DNA from: JBCDIQ01 sp039024295
Lineage (GTDB): Bacteria > Bacteroidota > Bacteroidia > J057
Assembly: GCA_039024295.1 (NCBI GenBank)
Contig: JBCDIQ010000164.1
Span: forward strand, 1-11,978
Length of the DNA: 11,978 nucleotides
Direction: 5' to 3'
Part shown: positions 5,421 to 11,978 of the stretch, in pieces
Numbering within the stretch: position 1 is the first letter of the stretch
Layout: each line of letters begins with the position of its first letter
Position numbers and translations under genes: made by a program
The notes under the pieces: model-generated
Seen by the model: the letters and a program-made list of their open reading frames with translations, nothing else
Database searches by the model: none
What the model was told of the DNA's origin: nothing

Positions 5421-8400
5421 TCACTTCACCTCTACCCTACCCCCAGCCGAATGACTGGTGTATTCGGGCGCGTACATGCATTGAATAGTGCTAATCCCGC
5501 TAGAATAATTTCCTTCGTGGGTGACTCGAAGGGGATAATCAAATACATACGTCTGGTTAGCGGGCAAATACTCAAAGAAGAAGTTGGTGGCCGCATCACG
5601 TGTACTTTCGTAATATACCAACCCTCGCTGGTACTTATGCCCAGAAAGCACATTGGTTGGCTCAAAGCCAGCAGGACGTTGATCTTTCAGGTGCACATAT
5701 TCCATGTCTCGGTCTGTTCGTAGCTCAATTCGCACAATCACCCTATCCCCTACTTCCAGGGCTTCTCCTGCTTCCAGTTTGCGAAGCACAGGTCCTTCCT
5801 TGCCAAGCTCTTCCACTAACATACTTCGGCGCAGGGAAAGCGGAGTGGCAGCATAGGTCACCTTATCGATGTTCTCCAGGTATTGCCAATACATGGCACC
5901 CCAGGAAATCCCGGTACCCGAAGCTGTTTTTCTTTCCAGCTCAATTGTTCCCAAGTCAGGGGTCACCTCGTTTTGGACCCAGGAAGTCTGGAAATATCCT
6001 GTGCCTAATTCCATCTTAACATCAGGTCGCTTCCGGGGATCAATGTCTCCCTTTTCTCCAAGCTTGATGCTAACCAGCTGTTGTTGGTTCAGCCAATCTG
6101 AACCGCTCAACAAGAGCGCATTACAGGCAGCAACGGTAGCGCGGGTCGTGCCCCAGTCATTGGTCTGCTTATTTTTCAACAACCAGATCTTCATGCCTTC
6201 AACCGCCTGGTCATTTGGGGTGACCTCCTCAAATGCTTCTATCATCAGTGCTTGCCGCTCGATGGGGGCCTGGTACCAGCTCCAACCCGACTGCTTTTTC
6301 CAGTAAATCCCTTTTTCGGGATGGTCGATCGAGGTCTCTTCTAATGCCTTGATAATCTCCTTGCTCGCCTGCTGCCTGCCGTTTCGATAGAGGACCAGGG
6401 AAAGCATACCTCTCATGTAGAGAGACTGTTGGTTCCAGTGTTTTTCGGCATTGGCCACATAAAAATCATGGGCTTCTCGACTATTCCCCTGAAAATCAAT
6501 TTCCGGGAAGAAGGACCGCATGTATAGGTATTGTACCTGAGTAGTCCCCAAGTGATTGAAAGAGTGATTTTTCTCCTTAATACGGGTAAAATCTTCTATG
6601 ATGTAACGATCCAGGTATCGGACTGCCTGCTGCACCATCTGGCTTCCAGCCGTCTCCTCTCCTTCCAGTTGTACCCCCAATTTTTGCAGATGTCCTATAC
6701 CAGTCACAATTAGCTGGGTGATGTACCGGCTCCCTCGGAAACCGGGAAACCAGGAAAAAGAACCATCGCTGTTTTGCCGCTCCCGAAGCTTCGCCAAGGC
6801 CTGCGCCTGCTCATTTGCCATACGGTTCAAGTCGAACAGCAGTGCAATCCGTACTTTTCGTTCAGTCTCATTCTGGGCGTTGAGCACCCAGGGAGTCTCG
6901 CTGAGGACAATCCCTTTTAAGGTCTCATTTTTCTCCAGGGCAGAAAGCATTGTGGGCGCATCTACTCCTGCCTCGCGCCACTGGTCAAATACCCGCTTTA
7001 CCTGCGGATACGCATTGGCCACATGGCTGGCAAGGGAGTTGGCGTACATGCGACTGAAAATTTGCTCGGTACACTGGTGCGGGTACTCCATCAGGTATGG
7101 CAAAGCCTGCACGGCATACCAGGCCGGATTGTCGGTGAATTCCAGAGCTACCTTTTGGTGGGTCAAAGTAGTTGCTGTATCACTGGCCAGGAGCTTATCG
7201 AAAGAATACGTCTTTGTTTCACTTCCCCGAACAGAAAGGGGAATGCTCTCAGTGATGAGAATCCGGTTGCTAAGAACGGGCAGGATGTTTTCTTCTCCGT
7301 CAGAGAATTCTTCATTTTCCGCCAGGATGCGTACCACTACCGGCGTAGTACCCTGAGGCACCTCTAGGTTCCAGAAAAGTGGCGTACTCTGGTTAGCAGG
7401 AATTTCGAAGGCCTGCTTCAGGTTTTGCAACTTCCAATCGCTGCCCACCGGTTGCAGAGTATTGGCATCCAATAGTGCCAGTTGCGCAGTGCCAGCCAAT
7501 GGCTTATCCGTAAGGTTCACAACCTTGGCACTTAGCTGGATCTTGTCTCCCTCTCTTAAGAACCGTGGCAAGTTGGGCACCACCATGAGGTCTTTCTGGG
7601 TCACGGCTTCAGCCTGGAGGTCTCCCGTCTGCAATTCCTTGGTGTGCGCAAAGGCAGAAAATCGCCAGCGGGTCAGGGCATCAGGCACCGTAAAGTTCAG
7701 CACAAATTCTCCGGAGTCATTCGTGGTGACCTGTGGATAGAAAAAAGCAGTTTCCTGGAGGTTGGTGCGGAGGGGGAGAGGCGTAGTTTCTTCCTCGGCA
7801 ACCTCTTCGGGTTTCTCTTCATAAGAATCTTCTCTGCCATCGGCATCAGCGTACCCTTTTGGCTCGGGTGCTGCTGCAGCGTAAGCCCTTACCTGGGCTC
7901 CCTCACTATACTCCCCATATTCAGGGCCTGACCTTGATCCAGTAGATCTCCTGTAATAGGGGTTGTAATTAAATACTCCTTCCAGAAAGTCATAGTCTAT
8001 TCTACGAACAGATATTCTACCAGGCCATCCCAAGTGTAAGTAAGTTGCGCTTTCGACACCGAATCCTTCACTGAGGTTAATGTTGAAGAAGTTGGGAGTA
8101 AAAACTTGCCTGTAAGGAGAAAACTTGAGGATATTCGGATTTACAAACGCTTCCAAAGAGGCATCGTACATGGTTGCAACCATCTCAGCAGCTACCTGCT
8201 CTCCGGCGGGTCCACTCACCCGAACTTTCCACTCTTCTCTACTACCGGGTAATAAGGGCGAACGGAAACTGCTCCACTTTAAGTTCAACTGTTTATTGGT
8301 CCAGGGTACTTTGATACGGACTTTTTCCTCGGTTATCTGATTGTATCGAATGCTGACAAAGCTGGCTTCCAGTCCGCCTCGATGTTCCTCTGTGATGGGA

Positions 8401-11400
8401 ACCTCAAGGATCACTGGCTTCTTTTTCAAGCGGATCAATCGACGGTCTAGCACTTTTCCGCCCTGCCTCAGGGTATAATTGACCCAGGTATTTTTCTCAC
8501 TGGTCATCAACTTGATAGGAACTGTTTCGCCGGGTTGTACTTCTTTTTTACGAGCCACAACCTCCAAAAAATGGGGTGCCAATGGCTTTTTCTGATCATC
8601 AGATAATAGTTTTACAAATTTGACCAGTTTTAAGTCGTTGCCTTTACTGTCTTTTCCTTTAAGTTCCATGCGATACAAACCTGCTGGAAGCATTTGCAAA
8701 GCTTTTAAGTCAACTTTTCCAGATTCATTGGATACAAAATTTTGTTCCAATTCCAGCTTTCCTCCCTCCGATTTTTCCCAACCGTATTCAAGGTTATATG
8801 CATCATGAGGGAAAGCAGCACGATATTCCTTCTCCGAGAGGACCCATTTGTCAATACCCCCCCACAAGACTGTTCGGTAAAATTTCTTGGGGGGTGCCAG
8901 GGCATATGCTTTAAGGGTAAAGGCTACCTGTTGAAATTCTCCCCCTAGATTCCGGGTGTTTACAGACAAATGGTCAATTTCATCCTTAACTATCTGCTCT
9001 GACATTTCCCATTCTGTAAGGATGGACACATAACCAGCTTGTAAAGGTGTAGTGACTTCATGTGTTTCGCCTGATTTATCAATTATAGTTACTGTGATGT
9101 CATATATAAAAACCGGTTTACTGGCAGGATCGACCTTGACGTCTGGCACCAATGGGAAAGATATAAAGGCTTTACCCATGGCATCTGTGGCCAATATGCC
9201 TGAAGCGATTTCTTGTCGGGTACCCGTAGATACCGTTCGATAATCGCTCCATCCCCAGTAAGGATAGCGAACCTTCCGTACTACCCGGTAGAAGGCGGTA
9301 GCTCCATCGATCGGATAACCCGTATAAGCCATGGCAACTGCTGTAACTGTAACAGAATCGTTTAACTCATATTCCTCCTTGGGCAATTCTACCTTGACTT
9401 CAAACTTGGGCCGTTTGTATTCTTCTACACGAAAAAAATGACGGGAATCCTCAGCCCTTAACACCATACGCCCAGTAAGGCCTTGAGAGGGAGTAATAAA
9501 GCTCCCAGAAAAGGTGCCGAATTCGTTGGAACGAACCTTCAAGCTGGTCACTTCCTGACCGTTTACATCATATAAGGATACAGTGGTTTCGTGGTCATCA
9601 ACAATTTGCCCTTTATTCTCATCACCCCTGAGCACCAACCCCTTGAAATACACTGTTTGTCCCGGTCTATAGATATTCCTATCTAGGAAAAAGAGGACCT
9701 CAGGCGGCTCCAATCCAGTAGCCTCATAGTTACTGTAGGGATTGAAATAATAGGATGGACTACCTTCCAGTTCATGCCCTTTATATCTTAGAATCAGGCG
9801 ATAGTTTCGGTGCTGTTGTGCGATGACATAGTTCAATTCGCCTCGCTTATTTGTGGTACCCAGGATGGAAGGCACCTCAGAAGATTGGCGATAATTATTG
9901 TTTTCTAGCCAGACTTCTACATTTTTTTGTGGTTTCCCAGTTTCACGGTCACGGACATATACTCGATTGACACCCTCTCTGTTTTGATCTATATAATAAG
10001 CCAAGTCGGAAACCTGAAATTCACAGATCATGTACGCATGGCCTTCATATGTAAAATCCTCGACGTCTGAGATCCACAAAAGGTACTTACCACTTGGCAG
10101 CTCGGGCAACTTGATCCCCACAGTATGTTCCCTGAAATCCGTTTCCTTGGGCAAAGTCTGAGACAAGGTTTTGACAGGAGTCAGCTCTTGAAGATAGGCC
10201 AGCTTTTCTTTTGTTTGATTATAGGAAAATGCGCTCAACCTGACTTGGATTTGTTTGGTAAGGCCAAAGACTCTGAGATGAATCTTTTCCAGATTCCGGT
10301 ACATTACCCTTGCTCGAAAGGGTCGCCCCGGTAAGTTGACCTCTTCAAACGTGAAGTCGAGTTCTTTCCTTTCGATGTTGTGTTGAATCTGGGCACATTT
10401 ACGAGCACCCAAGCTTGTAGGATACGCTTCTATGGCCTCTTGGCATATTTTCCAGGCGGTAGAATAAGATAGGGTGTTAGCTACATCCAAGGTAAACGAT
10501 GAAGAGGTCCACAAACGAGCCAATTCGTATTTCACCAAGGTTGAAATAGGACTGTTCTTATGCACTTGAGCCAAATTCTCGAGGGCAGTTCGATAACGGA
10601 TTTTGATTTCTGAAGAGGCAAATTCGTTACTCTCGAAGAGCAGCCGTTTTAGCTCCAAGTCTACCAGTGGGGTAAGATCATCCCCTTTCTTGTGAAAGGC
10701 TGCTGCTTGCTGAAATAGCTTTAGGCTGCGATACACCAGAGACAGGCTGTCTTTGGTTTCATAGTTCTGCTGAATAAATTTATCTGTAGATAAAAATGCT
10801 TGATCGGGATTGAGCTTAAAAGCTTCCTGGGGTTCCGCAATCTGATTTCCGGTATTTCGGAAAAAATCTAAGGCCTCATGAAGCAGGAGGTCGTACAGAG
10901 TAGGCCGAAATACCTCAGAAGAGTCCTCCTTGTCAAGCAATAACTCATACTTCCGAACAGGGATAGCTTGTAACGCTTCGGCCGGTACCAAAGCAGCTTC
11001 GTACTGACTGGCAGCTTCCCGTAACAGCGTACGAAGATCCCAAGTGAGAAAATTATCGGACTTCACCTTGGACGGAGGCTGACTAATGAGTCGTCTTTGA
11101 TTGCGTTGGTAGTGGTTGCGGTAGAATTTGCCCAAATACGTCTGGAGCAGGTTCTTAATGGGGGGAGTCGCCTGGGCTATTTCTTCTTTGATCAATCGTT
11201 CATTCAGCGAATCGCTTTTCTCTTCCAGTACCGAGTTGACCTGAAGCTGGGTAAGGAAGGCTTTCAGGTAGTATTCAGGTCGTTCATCAACAAAGGACTT
11301 AACACGAATTTCCTCTAGTAACGGGTCTACTGTCTTGAGTTGATCTTTTTGCAGCAAGCTGTCGATTTGCTGCCATTTTTGTGAAAAATAATCGGAGTCT

Positions 11401-11462
11401 TGGGCCATCAGGGATTGTAGGCTTAGGATGCATATCAGCGTGAACCAACGAAAGGATTTCAT
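5421..11462 (-). CDS. Alpha-2-macroglobulin family protein with thioester motif
   Basis: This 2013-residue protein is longer than the roughly 1500-1650 residues of enterobacterial relatives. A signal peptide (1-20, ending LMA-QD) has no lipobox cysteine, so it should be a soluble periplasmic or surface protein, not a lipoprotein. Residues 25-370 are mostly helical and look like an N-terminal extension. Macroglobulin domains follow; MG2 is marked by IYRPGQTVYFKG (Tyr598). A bait-region-type domain (PF07703-like) covers about 960-1090. A disordered acidic linker (about 1165-1230) precedes the A2M domain (from about 1230, ETAFFYPQ). The thioester motif CTEQ is intact at Cys1464-Gln1467, followed by the alpha-helical thioester domain to about 1700. 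The C-terminal receptor-like domain (about 1880-2013) ends in CMYAPEY...GGRVEV. Such proteins trap attacking proteases by covalent linkage. The usual bacterial neighbour, a PBP1c gene, is absent here. Two nucleotidyltransferase genes follow after 54 bp and may be cotranscribed. Confidence 0.93.
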   Translation of the reverse strand: MKSFRWFTLICILSLQSLMAQDSDYFSQKWQQIDSLLQKDQLKTVDPLLEEIRVKSFVDERPEYYLKAFLTQLQVNSVLEEKSDSLNERLIKEEIAQATPPIKNLLQTYLGKFYRNHYQRNQRRLISQPPSKVKSDNFLTWDLRTLLREAASQYEAALVPAEALQAIPVRKYELLLDKEDSSEVFRPTLYDLLLHEALDFFRNTGNQIAEPQEAFKLNPDQAFLSTDKFIQQNYETKDSLSLVYRSLKLFQQAAAFHKKGDDLTPLVDLELKRLLFESNEFASSEIKIRYRTALENLAQVHKNSPISTLVKYELARLWTSSSFTLDVANTLSYSTAWKICQEAIEAYPTSLGARKCAQIQHNIERKELDFTFEEVNLPGRPFRARVMYRNLEKIHLRVFGLTKQIQVRLSAFSYNQTKEKLAYLQELTPVKTLSQTLPKETDFREHTVGIKLPELPSGKYLLWISDVEDFTYEGHAYMICEFQVSDLAYYIDQNREGVNRVYVRDRETGKPQKNVEVWLENNNYRQSSEVPSILGTTNKRGELNYVIAQQHRNYRLILRYKGHELEGSPSYYFNPYSNYEATGLEPPEVLFFLDRNIYRPGQTVYFKGLVLRGDENKGQIVDDHETTVSLYDVNGQEVTSLKVRSNEFGTFSGSFITPSQGLTGRMVLRAEDSRHFFRVEEYKRPKFEVKVELPKEEYELNDSVTVTAVAMAYTGYPIDGATAFYRVVRKVRYPYWGWSDYRTVSTGTRQEIASGILATDAMGKAFISFPLVPDVKVDPASKPVFIYDITVTIIDKSGETHEVTTPLQAGYVSILTEWEMSEQIVKDEIDHLSVNTRNLGGEFQQVAFTLKAYALAPPKKFYRTVLWGGIDKWVLSEKEYRAAFPHDAYNLEYGWEKSEGGKLELEQNFVSNESGKVDLKALQMLPAGLYRMELKGKDSKGNDLKLVKFVKLLSDDQKKPLAPHFLEVVARKKEVQPGETVPIKLMTSEKNTWVNYTLRQGGKVLDRRLIRLKKKPVILEVPITEEHRGGLEASFVSIRYNQITEEKVRIKVPWTNKQLNLKWSSFRSPLLPGSREEWKVRVSGPAGEQVAAEMVATMYDASLEAFVNPNILKFSPYRQVFTPNFFNINLSEGFGVESATYLHLGWPGRISVRRIDYDFLEGVFNYNPYYRRSTGSRSGPEYGEYSEGAQVRAYAAAAPEPKGYADADGREDSYEEKPEEVAEEETTPLPLRTNLQETAFFYPQVTTNDSGEFVLNFTVPDALTRWRFSAFAHTKELQTGDLQAEAVTQKDLMVVPNLPRFLREGDKIQLSAKVVNLTDKPLAGTAQLALLDANTLQPVGSDWKLQNLKQAFEIPANQSTPLFWNLEVPQGTTPVVVRILAENEEFSDGEENILPVLSNRILITESIPLSVRGSETKTYSFDKLLASDTATTLTHQKVALEFTDNPAWYAVQALPYLMEYPHQCTEQIFSRMYANSLASHVANAYPQVKRVFDQWREAGVDAPTMLSALEKNETLKGIVLSETPWVLNAQNETERKVRIALLFDLNRMANEQAQALAKLRERQNSDGSFSWFPGFRGSRYITQLIVTGIGHLQKLGVQLEGEETAGSQMVQQAVRYLDRYIIEDFTRIKEKNHSFNHLGTTQVQYLYMRSFFPEIDFQGNSREAHDFYVANAEKHWNQQSLYMRGMLSLVLYRNGRQQASKEIIKALEETSIDHPEKGIYWKKQSGWSWYQAPIERQALMIEAFEEVTPNDQAVEGMKIWLLKNKQTNDWGTTRATVAACNALLLSGSDWLNQQQLVSIKLGEKGDIDPRKRPDVKMELGTGYFQTSWVQNEVTPDLGTIELERKTASGTGISWGAMYWQYLENIDKVTYAATPLSLRRSMLVEELGKEGPVLRKLEAGEALEVGDRVIVRIELRTDRDMEYVHLKDQRPAGFEPTNVLSGHKYQRGLVYYESTRDAATNFFFEYLPANQTYVFDYPLRVTHEGNYSSGISTIQCMYAPEYTSHSAGGRVEVK

Positions 11463-11485
11463 GGAATCGGTTTTTGTGTTTGGGT

Positions 11486-11516
11486 CAAATTAGCTGTTCC
11501 TGCATAACGAAACAAA
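11486..11516 (-). promoter_or_regulatory. Candidate promoter of the macroglobulin gene
   Basis: On the minus strand TTTG (11516-11513) is followed after 20 bases by TAATTTG (11492-11486), close to the Bacteroidota TTTG / TAnnTTTG pattern but with one base fewer between TA and TTTG. The macroglobulin start codon is 23 bp further on. The leader between them contains ACCCAAACAC (11485-11476), a 10-mer also present just before the left-edge gene start. It may serve the nucleotidyltransferase genes too, since no other promoter is visible before them. Confidence 0.45.
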
Positions 11517-11566
11517 GCGGTTTTTATGAGAAGGAGGGAAATTGGAGCAAAAATCCACAAGTGCTA

Positions 11567-11593
11567 TTTCATGGTTTTATTTATTCCATGAAA
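11567..11593. repeat. Inverted repeat TTTCATGG / CCATGAAA in the divergent region
   Basis: Eight-base perfect arms at 11567-11574 and 11586-11593 flank an 11-base AT-rich loop. It lies between the divergent macroglobulin promoter candidate and the right-edge gene. It could be an operator or a weak hairpin. No run of T follows on either strand in the pattern of a terminator, and there is no upstream gene pointing into it. Confidence 0.45.
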
Positions 11594-11608
11594 ATAACTA
11601 AAACAGAA

Positions 11609-11624
11609 ACATATTTTGATATGT
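11609..11624. repeat. Inverted repeat ACATAT-TTTG-ATATGT upstream of the right-edge gene
   Basis: Six-base perfect arms (11609-11614 and 11619-11624) surround TTTG. It is 56 bp upstream of the start codon at 11681. The sequence contains TATTTTG, which resembles the -7 element of Bacteroidota promoters with one base missing, but no matching TTG is found about 20 bp upstream, so I class it as a palindrome of unknown role, possibly an operator. Confidence 0.4.
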
Positions 11625-11680
11625 CAATTTTACACTACTTATTGTATCCAAATCGTCACCAAAACTTAATTGCATTCAAC

Positions 11681-11978
11681 ATGAAAAAAATTGTTTTTGC
11701 TTGCTTAGCCGTAATGCTTTCTTTTGGCATGAACTGGTCCAGTGCCCAGCAATTTGACATTCCACTTGAAGATTTTTCTCGTAAAAAAACCTCTTACCTC
11801 CACATGGAAGATGGGTCTGTGAAAGAAGGACTTCTTGGAGGATTTAAGCGTTCCAAAGGCCTAATTCAAATGGTTAAAATGAAAAGCGACTCTGGTGGAA
11901 AAGTCCAGGTTGATCCCTCTAAGATTAAGTTTATGTATCTCCAGCCCCTAGCTTCCCAATTGCACTGGGTGGGAGATA
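11681..11978 (+). CDS. Secreted protein of unknown function, 3' end beyond the window
   Basis: From the ATG at 11681 the frame stays open for 99 codons to the window end. Residues 1-23 are a signal peptide: MKK, a hydrophobic core containing LAVMLSFG, and the ending SSAQ before QFDIPLED. No lipobox is present. The mature part seen so far contains TSYLHMEDGSVKEGLLGGFKR, then IQMVKMK and a stretch VQVDPSKIKFMYLQP, which looks like a small beta-rich module in which a 'DGS-KEG' turn is followed by alternating strands. I recognise no named domain. It is divergent from the macroglobulin gene with 218 bp between starts, and two inverted repeats lie in that gap. No Shine-Dalgarno sequence precedes the start, as expected for the phylum. 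Confidence 0.75.
   Translation, partial: MKKIVFACLAVMLSFGMNWSSAQQFDIPLEDFSRKKTSYLHMEDGSVKEGLLGGFKRSKGLIQMVKMKSDSGGKVQVDPSKIKFMYLQPLASQLHWVGD

Noticed and set aside
6718..7356. A 212-codon plus-strand frame inside the macroglobulin gene
   Set aside because: It lies fully antisense to a strongly supported coding region, and its product is rich in Ser and Arg in the way shadow frames are. The same applies to the other plus-strand frames between 5421 and 11462.

Overview
The window looks like chromosomal DNA from a member of the Bacteroidota, probably of the Saprospiria/Cytophagia type. This is inferred from a PorT-like outer-membrane barrel protein, short MK-type signal peptides ending in AQ, start codons without clear Shine-Dalgarno sequences, promoter candidates of the TTTG / TAnnTTTG type, a caspase-family protein with YPDG-type repeats, and a very long alpha-2-macroglobulin. 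No rRNA, tRNA, CRISPR array, transposase or phage gene is visible. The content reads as ordinary accessory chromosome, not a mobile island.

Layout, left to right. At 1-47 (minus) is the first part of a gene encoding a signal peptide, cut by the window edge. The stretch 48-394 has no gene; it holds a 42-bp element also found upstream of the next gene, a 12-bp direct repeat, and a stem-loop terminator for the barrel gene. At 395-1051 (minus) is a PorT-family outer-membrane barrel protein. A 185-bp divergent region (1052-1236) separates it from a 754-residue caspase-family protease at 1237-3501 (plus), which has six tandem repeats, one membrane segment and a beta-rich C-terminal domain. The caspase gene converges on a minus-strand cluster: an alpha-2-macroglobulin-family protein (11462 down to 5421), then two nucleotidyltransferases of the YcgL/RlaP type (5366 down to 4581 and 4584 down to 3517). 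The two nucleotidyltransferase genes overlap by 4 bases, and 54 bp separate the first from the macroglobulin gene, so the three may form one transcript. At the right edge (11681 onward, plus) a divergent gene for an unrecognised secreted protein is cut by the window end.

How the parts may fit together. The barrel protein, the macroglobulin and both edge genes are predicted envelope or secreted proteins. The caspase is predicted to be anchored in the inner membrane with its protease in the cytoplasm. The paired nucleotidyltransferases belong to a family linked to RNA repair, but no RNA ligase or other RNA-repair partner is in the window. The most notable items are the shared 42-bp element upstream of two secreted-protein genes, the repeat-linked membrane caspase, and the paired RlaP-like enzymes behind a thioester macroglobulin. 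None of these proves a new system by itself.
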